A stretch of 64,000 bases of DNA from Geosiphon pyriformis (taxonomy: Eukaryota; Glomeromycota; Glomeromycetes; Archaeosporales; Geosiphonaceae). The stretch covers positions 248,001-312,000 of the forward strand of contig JAAOMT010000061.1 of the NCBI GenBank assembly GCA_016748015.1. Reading direction: 5' to 3'. A model generated the notes under the pieces. That model was not told the origin of the DNA, did no database searches, and worked only from the letters and a program-made list of their open reading frames with translations. Below are positions 12,631-23,439 of this stretch, piece by piece; position 1 is the stretch's first letter; every line of letters starts with the position of its first letter. Made by a program: the position numbers and the translations under genes.

Positions 12631-12921
12631 TCATCTATAGATGGTTTGTGATATAATGTCCACATATTTACAAAGCTGTGGAAAATCTGGAATACTGCTT
12701 GGTGCTTGAACTTCAATTTCTGTGGTTAAATATCCAAGAATAGTTCCTTCTGGTATCTCTACAACATTTCCGATGTTGTTGTAAATGGAAATTTTTATAT
12801 GGTTATGGCTCTTGGCTGGTATATATAGATTGATAAGTCCAATTTCTCCTGATTCACAAAGAGTTGCTTCTGCTTCAAAAATCTGTTTTTGCTTCTTCTC
12901 TCTCCTTTCTATTGCTAACAT
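12631..12921 (-). pseudogene. Beta-rich linker between dUTPase and RT
   Basis: A 96-codon open piece in the same frame as the dUTPase and RT. It holds IGLINLYIPAKSHNHIKI and VEIPEGTILGYLTTEIE, a run of short hydrophobic strands typical of a small beta fold, then IPDFPQLCKYVDIISQTIY. I do not know an enzyme activity for it. It may be a structural linker or a second, degenerate beta-barrel following the dUTPase. A stop at its upstream end fits CAA->TAA. Confidence 0.55.
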
Positions 12922-12951
12922 GTATTGGCTATATGGTGGAATAGAAATTGT

Positions 12952-13416
12952 TTAACTGGTTGAGATAATTTCTCCTTGGCCAATAATTTCTTTCTCCACT
13001 ATATTGATTGGTACATTTATTCTACTCATTAATCCAAATCCTTGTATCTCTCTTGCTGTTATCTTTAATTCTTTCCTATTTCTCACTGAAACTAACTGAG
13101 CTATTTTTACCAGAGACAGAAATATTGCCTGTGCTATCCTTTCATTTGGCTCTATAATATAGGCCTTTTCTGAGTCATTTTGTAACATAGCAATAATATT
13201 TCCTACATATTCTGCATTAATTATTCCTCCTCTGATGTTTATTTCCTTTTTTGCTAAACTATTCCTAGATGCTAATTGAACTATTGTTGTTGCTGGAATT
13301 TCCAGTGCTATTTTTAGATCGATACAAGTACATAAATAAGGTTCCAATTTGATGGCATCTTTTCCTGAATATCTCATATCAAATTTTGCATCAGTATTAT
13401 GTACACATTCTGGCAT
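12952..13416 (-). pseudogene. dUTPase domain within pol (inactivated)
   Basis: A trimeric-type dUTPase converts dUTP to dUMP and pyrophosphate, keeping uracil out of newly made DNA. The 154-codon piece has the five family motifs in order: TCIDLKIA (residues 30-37, motif 1), ASRNSLAKK (49-57, motif 2), GGIINAEYVGNI (63-74, motif 3), ERIAQAIF (92-99, motif 4) and REIQGFGL (122-129, motif 5). The catalytic Asp of motif 3 is Asn (residue 67, codon 13,216-13,218), a G->A change. Motif 5 has lost the usual Gly-Ser-Thr-Gly ending. The domain sits between protease and RT in the pol frame. This copy is dead; the family copy was presumably active. Confidence 0.85.
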
Positions 13417-13440
13417 GATACTTTCATTATTATCACTGAA

Positions 13441-14493
13441 CTATTTCAGTTCTTGCTCCTTGATAAGGTCAAAGAATGCGATATATTGTTCGTAGTTTAA
13501 ATAGGAGTTTGAATCTGAGTTGGAATCATTGTCATTGTTATAGCTATTTTGAACGGAACTAGAACTGTTATTTTTGTTATTATTGTTGTTGGAGTTTAAA
13601 TCGGGGTTGAAACTCGATTCCAATTCTGATGTGCAGCTGTTGATTGATTCTTCTTCTTCGGGAATCATGTAGATCATGCGTGGTGGTGGATTATAAATGA
13701 GATTACAATCATCACAGAATTGGAAGTTACATGAAATCAAACAGTGATCACATAATTGGGTGTTGATTTTTTCCAAGCATTGCTTTTGCTCTTTTCTCGT
13801 GGATGCTAGATTCTGATAGTGTTTATGAAATTCTTCTGGGCTGTTTTTTAAGTCGATAAAGGCATTCAGGTTGAGAACCAAAACAATGTCTGTTGGTTCT
13901 GAAGAGTTATTCTTGATCTTCAGAATTTTACTGGACAAAGTGTCTTCTATTTTGGCATTGGCCATTTGCCAGATCTTGTCCTCGTTATGTGGATAGCTAT
14001 CTAAGCAGAATATAGCTTGGTGTCATGCTGCTGTGATGAGCATATCACAACTCACCCAATTGCTAATAAAGATTGTGTATTGGCACAAAGTGTCGCACAT
14101 TCCTCCTCAACCAGAAATGTCATTTCACATTTTTTCATCAAGTAATTGTTCACTGCAAGCAAGACATGATTCATTGTTCCACTTGCCTTGTCTTTTTGGG
14201 TAGCCATATCGTTCCTTATAGCAGGGCTTGTAATAGTAATAGGTTCACATCCAGTAGTTTTCATCTAGCGTTACCCAAGCTCCCATTGAGAACAGTTTCT
14301 TCCCACAGTCTTTGCATTTGAGAGGTATATATGGCAGCTTTTTTATTGGTTCATGTGAGTATTCTTTTTTCCAGCCACTAATTATTTCTTCTGCAGTGGT
14401 AATTTCTTCAGATAGGTTCTTCTTTTTGTTTCTTCTTTCTGTTGTTGTTGTTGTTCCAGATGAGTATTGGTGACAGTTCGTTGTGATTAACAT
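13441..14493 (-). pseudogene. Cys-rich zinc-ribbon-like region of pol
   Basis: Two parts in the dUTPase frame. Around 14,493-14,245 lies a Lys/Glu/Asn-rich stretch, then LKCKDCGKKLFSMGAWV (CxxC) and, past a break, more Cys-rich sequence to about 14,050. The piece 13,965-13,441 holds DIVLVLNLNAFIDL, EEFHKHYQNLAS, LCDHCLISCNFQFCDDC (CxxC...C...CxxC) and the conserved NPPPRMIYMIPEEEE, then an Asn/Ser-rich acidic linker. Paired CxxC motifs suggest one or two zinc ribbons. I recall similar segments only from Rhizophagus-type retroelement proteins and know no function. RNA or DNA binding is a guess. Confidence 0.6.
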
Positions 14494-14653
14494 TGGCCCA
14501 CAAGACTTGGTACACTTCCCAGGTGGGTTTCACTTTTTCTTTCTCGAATTTGATAAGTGGTGTTGATGGCGTGGTGATGGGCTTAAAGTGGCTACATGTG
14601 GCTGGTACCTGTGTGTGTTGACTATTCTGGCTAAGCTGAAGCTTTTGGGTGTT

Positions 14654-14998
14654 CTAATCTAAGGTCGCATTGGTTTTGGACAGCCAGTTGTTCCCAATGA
14701 GTGCTTGGTATTGAGTGGCCTCCATGACGAGTACTTTGATTGGTACTATAATGCCATTGACTTCTATGGATAAATCATCAATCTCTCCAATGGGTGTTTT
14801 AGTTGCTCCATCAGCTGTAATAATCCTGGCGCTAACAGCGTGATCAACTCGGCAACCTAATTGATTCATGAGTTGTCTTGTGATGATGCTGCCAGCTGAT
14901 CCACTATTCAGGATCAGTTTGATAGAATGACCATTAACTTTCACATTAGTGTACATTGCAGTAATGGGTTTTTCCTTAAGTGCTGCTCTACTAAACAA
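14654..14998 (-). pseudogene. Retropepsin-like aspartic protease (inactivated)
   Basis: Cleaves the polyprotein. The piece holds VKVNGHSIKLILNSGSAGS near residue 31, where the active-site triad Asp-Ser-Gly reads Asn-Ser-Gly (codon 14,906-14,908, G->A). It continues with IITADGATKTPIGEI and ALIGNNWLSK, the flap and C-terminal hallmark of Ty3-type proteases. It lies in the same frame as gag. The Cys-rich/dUTPase/RT frame begins just downstream in another register, so a frameshift, either programmed or mutational, lies between about 14,493 and 14,654. Confidence 0.85.
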
Positions 14999-15574
14999 AG
15001 ATGAGTTAATGGTTTCTTTCTATTCGAAAGGAAAGATGGCTGCGAGAGATTCGTTTTTGGTAACCATTGCTGGTGGAATATTATTGGTAAATGTTGTTTG
15101 AGGTGGGTTGGATTCCGAGTTGTTGGTGGTGGCATCTTCTGGGGTAACTAGAAGACTTAAATAGTTCTGGGAATTCGGGTTTTGGGTGGAACCAATACCC
15201 GGATTCTGCTGTCGAGAGCCTAATGGTTGGTGAGAGGAGCTGGAGATCAGTTAATGAACAACTATCGCCAATCTCCAGTTTTGAGTGATTTTAGGCCTTG
15301 GGTTTCCTGATATTATTTGAGTGGAGTTTTAGAGTGGTGTTTAAATTGGTTGTTGGGGCTGATAAATTATTTGGGGCTGTGGCTAATAAATTACCAGTGG
15401 CTGTGGTTAATAAATTAAAGATTGATATACTGGTGGTTGATAGATTGGTTGCTGTGTCATTGGCAAGTAAGTGGTTTGATATTGGTCTTGATTTGGGTAG
15501 TGATTCTGAGTCTGAAATCTGTGATTGGAGTTTCAATATTGATTTCCCGATCATGGATTGTTACTATAAAATTG

Positions 15575-17416
15575 GCAGTCAGTTCTGATGTGATCTTGTT
15601 TATTACAGTTGTGGCAAACACACATTTCTGGCTGCCACAGCTGATTGGATAATAATAACGATGATGATGTTGATGGACATGGCTGATTTTGGAAACAATT
15701 TGTGTTTCCTGAATTATTGCGTCATTGTGGTGGTTGATAGATTGCACGATTGTCAGCTAAGTATCCCTCTAGTTTCTGATTAATTGTATCACTGAATTGT
15801 TTTAGTTTGGAATCCAAGTCAGATGATCTGTTCATCACTAAATTTACAGCTTGGGTGTGGTTGGCTTCTAGCTTGGCTGCTTCAAAATCTCTGACATGGA
15901 TGATGGCAGTTGGGAGATCAACTAGATGCATTGGATGTACTCGCTAAAGGATGCTACTGCACAAACCTCTAATGAACTGGTTCAAGATCTGTGGCACTGT
16001 AAAGTAATCAGGTTGAATTGCCTGAATTTGGTGCAGATTTCTATGGAAGTGTCCCAAGTAAGTGGTAACTGCTTCTGTGTTCCCTTGTTTGATGGTAGTG
16101 AATGTGTTGGTCAAGTGATTGATACTATTGTTATTACTAAAGTATCTTAAAAATTCTGTTTTGAACTTATTAAAGGTTTGTGGTTTGGCAGTTAGACTCT
16201 AATACCATGAGTTGGCAGTATCTTTGAGAAAATAGGGGATCACTTGAAGGGCTCTACCATTGTTCCATCCATTGGCCACTATGGCTTTTTCAATGTTATT
16301 AAGCCATATTTGGGCGTTGTCCTTTTTACCAGTAAAATTGTCAAGTTTTGCAATTAGTGCATAGGCCATTGGATTTAAGTTGGATTGTTGTGGTGGTAGT
16401 TGAAGTGGTTGTTGTTGCACGGGTTGTTGGGATGGTAGTTAAAGTGGCAGTTGTAAGGGTTTGGTTATTGAATTAATTGGTGGTTGATTGATGACAATTA
16501 CTGGAGATAAGTTTTGTTGATTTATTAAATCAGGGTTTCGATTATTCTGAGTTGGTGGTGTCTGAATATTCTGAGTTTCAATTTCCAGATTTTCTGGGTT
16601 TAGATTTTGCTGGGTTTGAAGATTCAGAGTTTCAAATTCTGGATTTTCAGCAATCAGGTTCTGGTAAGTGAATTCTTGATCTTCAGCTTTTTTTTCTTCT
16701 TCTTCTTCTAATTCCATTACTTTTCACAGATTAGAAATTCCAAAATCTGGAGGAGACAGTGGCGATTGAAGTCCTGATGGCGTTGATGATCACGAGTTAA
16801 ATCCTTCAAAATACGCACTATATGGTCCTAATAACTCTGCTTTTCTTTGTTTACTTTGGAATGGGAATCATCCAAATGCTGATGTTGTGTTTGATGTGGC
16901 TGCACTGGTAGATGTAATATTAATGGCACTTCTAGATGTATAGTGGTATGATAGATTAGTTGGGGACTCAACTCTTGTTTTTTTCCAAGTAGATGGTTGT
17001 ATTCTTTTGGGTGTTACTGCTGGTGTTTGCAGTTTTCCTTTGCCTTTGTTCACATAAGTAATGGAGTATCTTTGCTGTGTGTGGTGTTCAATTTTTTTGT
17101 TGATTTCCATGATGATAGAGACAAAATTGTGATTTGTTGGCAAATTGGTATTTTAAATTAATTCACTATAAAAGGCTTCTCTTGCTGATTTGATATTTAC
17201 TGGTGTTCTTAATAGATGGACAATTTTTTCATTGACATAGAAATTGAAAGCTGATTCCATTGATATGTGGTTATGATTTAATCCCAAATGTTAACAGTAG
17301 TGTTGAAATAAGAATTTTGCAAATTCTAGATAGTTTGCTCCTATGTTTTCTGATTCTGCCACTTTTAGATTTATGTTGGTGCTGGTTCTCTATAGGATTA
17401 TACCTCACAGGAAGCA
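15575..17416 (-). pseudogene. Gag of element 1 with CCHC knuckle
   Basis: Forms the particle and packages RNA. Open pieces in one frame are 17,143-16,868, 16,717-16,439, 16,420-16,199 and 15,931-15,722, broken by stops that fit CAA/CAG/CGA->stop. The N-terminal part is Thr/Ser-rich, then comes an acidic Glu/Gln/Asn/Pro-rich linker. Next is the capsid-like core AKLDNFTGKKDNAQIWLNNI with LQVIPYFLKDTANSWY, as in the retrotransposon gag family. At 15,575-15,616 the same frame gives CHNCNKQDHIRTDC, an intact CCHC zinc knuckle. The frame extends upstream across the LTR boundary (next entry), and downstream into the protease. Confidence 0.85.
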
Positions 17417-17710
17417 CTAAATGTTACAGGTAACTATTTCTGGTGTTGGATTAAATAACAAACCCATAACTTGGTGTTCAAATCTAGTTGCAGTTGATAG
17501 TAATCTGATGGTTTGTGTTTGAAGGTTTGTATTTGAAGGGTTTAATTGAGTTCTTTGTATAATGAACAGAGATTCAATGGTAATAGTTTTATTTGTAGCT
17601 TCCCGAAACCACAGTTTTGTCAATTTTTTTCTCAGCTTAATGGCCAGTATTCTTCCTGATAAGCTATTCTCAATCGAGTGTTCTACCCTTATTTCTGGGT
17701 CTTTTACCAG
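17417..17710 (-). pseudogene. LTR-borne ORF in frame with gag
   Basis: The minus strand from 17,710 to 17,420 is open for about 97 codons, nearly all inside the 5' LTR. It includes RVEHSIENSLSGRIL, IKLRKKLTKLWFREAT, TITIESLFIIQRTQ and EHQVMGLLFNPTPEIV. The same reading is open in the 3' LTR (8,483-8,163). It is in the same register as gag and protease; only three stops near the LTR/internal junction (TAG, TGA, TAG, each one transition from CAG or CGA) separate it from the gag N-terminus. I infer that the ancestral gag began inside the LTR. No clear ATG start is seen. Confidence 0.6.
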
Positions 17711-18290
17711 TCATGTTTATCCTGATATCAGTACCCCATATGTTAATTCTCAATAGAATTAGTAAACAACAATAAAATCAAAGCAAAAAATAAAGAAAAA
17801 AAAATAAAATAAAGAAAAAAAAAAATAAGCCAAGGCAATTTACAAGTTAGTATTCTGTCAATAGCCATGATCAAGAGCTATTGTTCTAGTATAGTTAACT
17901 ATCAATTACTATCAACATAAAGTGTTAATAGTGGCAGCAGGTTTGAGATAACAAACAGTTATTTATTTGTAGTTTGAAAAGTTGTCCAGATGAAATCTAA
18001 ACTGAGAGGTCTGTCTTTTTAGCTTCTAATCTTACTGCTATATATACATAATTGAGATTCCTCAATTCTTCAATTCTTTACAACAAGAATTCTGGGATTT
18101 CTGGAATCCTGCAATTCCTTTGAGAGGAATTCTGGAATTCTAGAATCCTGTGATTCCTTGTGAGAATCCTGTAATTTCTGGAATTCTGTAATTCTTGAGA
18201 AAAATCCTAGAATTCCACATTTTACTATGTTTATTTCTGATTGGTTAATAACTATGCTAATATATATTCTCTATATTTCTATAAGTAACA
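17422..18290 (-). repeat. 5' LTR of element 1
   Basis: 869 bp, TG...CA ends, matching the LTR at 8,195-9,047. In the element's direction: short terminal box, an array of GGAATTCC-like palindromic words in U3 (about 18,055-18,215), TATA box at 18,039-18,046, then R/U5 containing the open frame described separately. Directly after it the internal sequence begins TTTAGTGCTTCCTGTG on the minus strand. This does not look like the usual TGG-starting tRNA primer site, and the gag-like reading starts almost at once, so no normal leader is visible. Confidence 0.9.
18039..18046 (-). promoter_or_regulatory. TATA box in the 5' LTR
   Basis: TATATATA on the minus strand, in the context ATGTATATATAGCAGTAG. 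The same context occurs at 24,030-24,046 on the plus strand in an LTR with an otherwise different U3, so it is the conserved core promoter of the family. Confidence 0.65.
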
Positions 18291-18449
18291 ATGTTTTATA
18301 AAATTAATAATAATTTTTAATATTTTTTAAAGCATTTTTAATTAAAAAAATTAAATTAAGATGTTTTTAATACCAAAAAATTGTTTTTATAAAAAACATT
18401 AAACTTGTTATAAACAAAAAAAATTTTTTTTGGGTGTTTTAATTAATAT

Positions 18450-19174
18450 TGTTATGATTAAAACTCATACTTTTTATTAGTTATTACATATATTAGCCAC
18501 TAATATCATATAATTAGCCACCCTAATTTTAGATAGTAATTATTAGTCTGATTAATAAACTAATTTTTAATCTAATTATTGATTTAATTATTGATCTAAT
18601 TATTGACCTAATTGCTAATTTGGTTTTTAACTATTTTCAATAGCTATATAAGCAATAGATTTTTTAGCTATATAAGCAATAGATTTTTTAGCTATAAAAA
18701 AGTATGTACAAATTAATGAAAGCAAAGAAATAAAATAACAACTTTATCTCAATTTTTCTTTTTTCACTAATTTTTTTTCTTATTTTCAAGTATCTGAACA
18801 TTTTGGGATAAAAAATTACTTGTTGGCATTTACTTATTTTTTTTTTGACTTGAATATTTATAGTATTTGAAGATTATTAAATAAAATGTGACTAAAAAAT
18901 ATATCTAATACCTAATATTAAATTCTAATAGCATTAATATAAGACATAAAATTATACCAATGTATTATTATTTGTTGACAATATAAATTATTTCTCTACT
19001 TTCGGATTTTTTAGTTATTTTTTAAAAAGAAATATTTTATAAGATTGATTTTACACATTGAATTTATACTCATTCAATTTGCTTCTTAAAGTTGAAATCT
19101 CTTTGATCAATTTTATCATCCTACAATTCTGTTTTTTTTTGTTATCTATTAGTTTATTACTCTAACTCATAACA
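18450..19174 (+). repeat. 5' LTR of element 2
   Basis: Starts TGTTATGATTAAAAC, ends ATAACA, a perfect 6-bp terminal inverted repeat (TGTTAT/ATAACA). It contains the tandem words agctatataagcaatagatttttt at about 18,640-18,690 and ctaattattgatttaattattgatctaattattgacc around 18,575. The same order of words occurs at 26,071-26,694. Directly after the LTR the sequence taaaagTGGTGTTTC could be a decayed TGG-starting primer site. Confidence 0.85.
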
Positions 19175-19429
19175 TAAAAGTGGTGTTTCTTGTAAAGTTG
19201 TCAAAATTTACTTATTTTTTTATTGTATAGGTGATTATTTATATCTATTATAATAATCAGAAAAACACTTTACAATACACAACAGAAATGACCTAGATTT
19301 TATTATACTTAATTCTTTGTCTTCTTGCTTGATCTGTTTTCCTCTTAAAAAACAATCCAGTAGACAATTTCAAAACTTTTAGAACTGATTATTAAACAAG
19401 CACTTAGCTGAAATCTACACAATTTACAC

Positions 19430-20640
19430 AACTTATTTCTTTGACCAAGCTTACTTTAAAGACAATTTTGAAGAAAAAAACAATAACATCAATTAGTTTT
19501 TATATTCAACAATTTTTAAACAACAGCTTTCTGATTTTGAATATCTGAATTATCAAATTCACATCTGGATTGTTGCTTATCAATTGGCTGAAACTTTCTT
19601 TAAAGCAAAAGAAAAAAGCTATTAAACTGCTTCTATTTTTGATTTCTTCTCAAGTAATTCAAATTATTCTACACAAACTGCTACTCCTAAACCAATGGCT
19701 CCTGATCTTATACAAACAAACATCCTAGCTGCTCTTCAAAATATACAAACTGTTTTAGGGTAAAGAAACAATACCCTATTACCACTATTTAAAGGTGATG
19801 TTTAAGATCTAATTGAATGGTTAAACAATTTTAAAAGAGCAGTTACTGCAAATTAGTATAATACAAAATACAAGTTTTAAATTGTTGGTGGTTATCTTTA
19901 AAGCTCTTTTGCTATTTGGTTTTCACAAAAAACTAATGCTGGTGCTTACCAAAGAATCATTAAATGAACATAAACAAATACTGGAGAAGAAAACATCTCT
20001 TTTATCATTTAGTTTGAAAACAAATTCAAAACTTTTATTTTAATTTTAAAATGACATATAAAATTAGAAAAAAAAACTTAAAGTCCTAGTAAAGTTGTAA
20101 CTGAATATGTCAAAGCAATCAGAAAATTAATTAAATGAGCAGACTTTAAAAAAAATTGGGCAGAAGATCAAAAGATCTATTTTTTTACAAAAGAATTGAA
20201 AACTGATCTTTTATATGCTTTTTGGTCTTTTTTGGCTTTAAAAAATAATCTAATAATAAACATGGCTATTAAACTTGCTCAGAGAATTAAAAATAATCAA
20301 AAAATGCACTTGGAATTTACTTTTTCAGCTTTTGTTTCTGCTTTTCAAATGGCTACTACTTCTTTTATTGCTCAAACACAAGACCCAAATAAACAGTTAA
20401 TAGATAAACTTACAGCAAATTTTGCTTAGCTATTAGAATCTTTGGCACAAACAGTCAAAAATAATTAGCAACCACAAAGATCCAAATTTGAACTACACTT
20501 CAATTAGTCTTAGCAACTATCTTATCAAAGACAACAAAATTGTGGCCCATCTGTGTGCTATTATTGTGAATTAACTAAACATTTTTTTAGAGATTACAAC
20601 AATCCCCTCTTGCTCTTTTTAGCTTTTAGAAACAATAATA
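19430..20640 (+). pseudogene. Gag of element 2 (dead)
   Basis: A likely start region lies near 19,694 (ATGGCTCCTGAT). The core reads PLFKGDV...LIEWLNNFKRAV and later a 77-codon open piece (20,196-20,429) ending QLIDKLTANFA, matching the shape of Ty3-type gag. At 20,556-20,597 a zinc knuckle reads CYYCELTKHFFRDY: the fourth ligand Cys is Tyr, a G->A change. Stops occur throughout. Confidence 0.7.
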
Positions 20641-20929
20641 ATTAGAACAACAAACTTAACAACAATAATGTTTTCAATCAAAGATTTAATCATGTCAACA
20701 TTAATTTTTTTGGGGAGGATTTTTTAGTTGAAACTACAGTTTAACCTAACTAATAATAATTATAATATAGATAAATTAGTAATCAATCTCTCTAATTCAA
20801 CAAGAAAAAAAGAAAGCCAAGATTGATTTTGCTCTGAATTCCAATAAAGCTTTTACATTAACTATTAACAACAATAAGTCACTAAAAGCAAAAATCTTCA
20901 AAAAATTTTTCAAAGCTAAAACCTCCAGA

Positions 20930-21700
20930 AATTATACAAAAATCTGGTCTTTATTTTATTGTTAAAGATTTTATAGAAACACTAGTTCATATTACTTTTG
21001 GCCAGTTAATGACCTATTTACAGTTTAAAAAAATTTTCACAAATTCTTAATCTCAAAGAAAAAGACATCTAAAACTAACAAACACTTTTGCCAAGTTGAA
21101 CTTGTTGATAACAACAATATTACTTTTTTGATTTGCAAAGTCCAAATGACTAAATACTTTATTAATTTGATCTTAGACAGTAAATTATCTGTTAGTGTAA
21201 TTGCCAAATATTTTCTTAAAATTATTGGTAAAAAAATTGATGAACTTATAACCAGACCTATAACCAATATACATAATGACAAAAAAAAAAGCTTAGTATA
21301 GCCAAAGCTGTCCCTGTTTGCATTAATAACATCAGTATTAAAACTGACATGAAAGTTTCTAAAGTTAAAAAATACACTATTATTATTGGTAATAAATAGT
21401 TTAAGAAAACAAAAGTCTTACTTGACTATAAACTTTATAAGCTAATCATCAAATATGGTAAAAAGTCCATTGTGATTAAATGTCAACATTAGACAACTTT
21501 TTTAATGCCCAAACAAGATTCAAAAGAAAAACAATTAGATGAATCAGATAATAAAAAAAGCAAAGAAGAAGAAAATGAAAAAGAACAAAAAAAAACTGCT
21601 GAATTTATTTACACTATTTTTATCAACAATAACAAACTACTGAATAATATTAAAGCTAACAAAAAAGAAATTATTGTAAATAGCAAGCTAATCTATTAGT
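20930..21700 (+). pseudogene. Protease region of element 2 (dead)
   Basis: Around 21,140-21,240 the plus strand reads INLILDSKLSVSVIAKYFLKIIG, in which LILDS is the protease active-site entry with the Gly of Asp-Ser-Gly changed. An open, strongly charged Lys/Glu-rich piece follows at 21,505-21,699; this is a linker toward RT and not a gene of its own. Confidence 0.6.
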
Positions 21701-22189
21701 TATACTATGATATACTCAAAAAAATCTTTAACAAAAAGCCAAATACAGTTATTGGTAATATGGCCTTTATGTTTGGTACTAGTACATAAGCCATTGTATT
21801 CTTCCAGTAATAAATTCAAATCCTGCTTGATTTATTACAAAGATTAGAAATCAATCAGTTTAATACCACAAGATAAAATAAAAGAAGTACAAAAGTTCTT
21901 TGAGAATAAATTATCAAAGATACAATCATTTATAATAGAACAAAAAAACTCTTTTCAGAAAAAAAAAGATAGACATTAAAAATCTATTGGCTAAAAACAG
22001 TTCAGTTTATCTCAAAAAAAAATAATACTCTTGTATGTACTCATATAATACAACACACTATTATAATCAAAGAAATTCACTCTATTTACCTAAAATCTTA
22101 TTAGTCTAATTGTTATAATGACAAGTTTATCAAGAAAAAAATAAACCAGAAAAATCTTGAATTCATACAAGAAACCAAGAGTAAATAAG

Positions 22190-23063
22190 CTTTTCCAATT
22201 ATAGTGGTATCCAAAAAAGGTAAAACTCTATGCTTTTGTATTAATTATTGACAATTAAATATCATCACTAAAAGAAACATATATTTACTTTCCAAAATTG
22301 ATGCAATATTAAACAAATTCAATAGTGCTGTTTTTTTCTCAATTATTGACTTAACTGCTGAATTTTGGCAAATAAAAATGAATCTAAAAAGCAGAAAAAA
22401 AACTGTTTTTATCACTAAATATGGCACTTATGAATTTACAGTCATGTTTTTTGGTCTCATCAATGTTCCTTCTATCTTTCAATACTTAATAAACAAAGTA
22501 TTTAAATTAGTAAAAAAAAACTTTGTTTTGGTCTATTTAAATAATATAAAGGTATATTTAAAAACTTGAAATAAATATCTAAAACATCTACAAAAAGTTT
22601 TTGATTTTTTTAAAAATGCTGGCCTTAAAATTAACCCAATCAAATTTTTCTTTAAATGACAATCTACCCATTTTCTTGGTTATCTTATTACTGAAATACA
22701 TATTAATAAAAAGCATTTAAAACTTTGAAAAAAAAATTGGTTACAGAACTTATCTTTATACAACCTAATTTGGATCAATCTTTTATTCTTTATACTGATA
22801 TATCTAGCTATAAACTTGGTATTGTTTTCTTACAAAAAAATAAAAATGACAAAGAATATGTTATAACATATACAAGTAAAACACTCTCATCGGCAAAACA
22901 GAATCATTCAATTACTAAACAAAAATACTTAGCAGTAATTTGGACTACTAATTACTGGGATAAATATCTTTTTGGTATGAAGTTTTTAATAGTAACAAAT
23001 TATCAAGCTTTGGTTTGGCTATACAACAAAAAGATGCTGGAACATAAACAAATAATTTATTAA
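22190..23063 (+). pseudogene. RT and RNase H of element 2 (dead)
   Basis: RT: PIIVVSKKGKTLCFCINY, then FSIIDLTAEFWQIKM (first Asp kept), MFFGLINVPSIFQYLIN and VYLNNIKVYLKT. The YLDD box now reads YLNN (codons 22,540-22,545 both AAT). RNase H: open piece 22,725-23,063 with FILYTDISSYKLGIVF (Asp kept), YVITYTSKTLSSAKQNHSI, QKYLAVIW (Glu replaced by Lys) and IVTNYQALVWL (Asp replaced by Asn). The RNase H piece is still open for 112 codons, while RT is broken by stops. Confidence 0.85.
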
Positions 23064-23439
23064 ATATTCTATTTAGATAAATTCAACTATAATATTTAAT
23101 ATTGCAAAGAAGCAAATCATCAAAATGCTAATACTTTTTTTAAACTTATTATCCAGTAACAGTACAATTTTTTTAAAACCAAATCAATCTAATTATTAAT
23201 AACTCTTTTTTAATCAAATATGATAATAGACTTAGATAATTACTCTGTCTTAATAAAATTTCTAAGTAAAAAACAATATCTATTGAATTATACTTGACAG
23301 CAAAAAAAACATTTGTACAAACAATTAAATTTTTATTTAATCTGCCAAAACCAATTTTACAAAAAATTCTAACCACCTCCAAAAAGTTATTAGATTTAAA
23401 AAAAAATTGTGATCTATAACATGTACACAAATTTATTAG

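Larger units (their letters stand above)
8195..18290 (-). mobile_element. Ty3/gypsy-type LTR retrotransposon with dUTPase (element 1)
   Basis: A near-complete LTR element of about 10.1 kb, transcribed leftward. Both LTRs are present (17,422-18,290 upstream and 8,195-9,047 downstream), with TG...CA or TG...TA ends. The 4-bp flank ATGT occurs at both outer ends (8,191-8,194 and 18,291-18,294), as expected for a target-site duplication. Gene order in the element's direction: LTR-borne ORF, gag with CCHC knuckle, protease, Cys-rich region, dUTPase, reverse transcriptase, RNase H, integrase, extra C-terminal ORF, polypurine tract, LTR. RT-RNase H-integrase order defines the Ty3 type. The frames: LTR ORF, gag and protease share one frame; Cys-rich region through RNase H share a second; integrase is in a third. 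The LTRs look about nine-tenths identical by eye, differing mostly by transitions, so the insertion is not recent. It is inactive. Confidence 0.92.

Noticed and set aside
21505-21699. A Lys/Glu-rich 64-codon frame as a separate protein
   Set aside because: It lies between protease and RT in the element-2 pol order and is the charged linker of that polyprotein.
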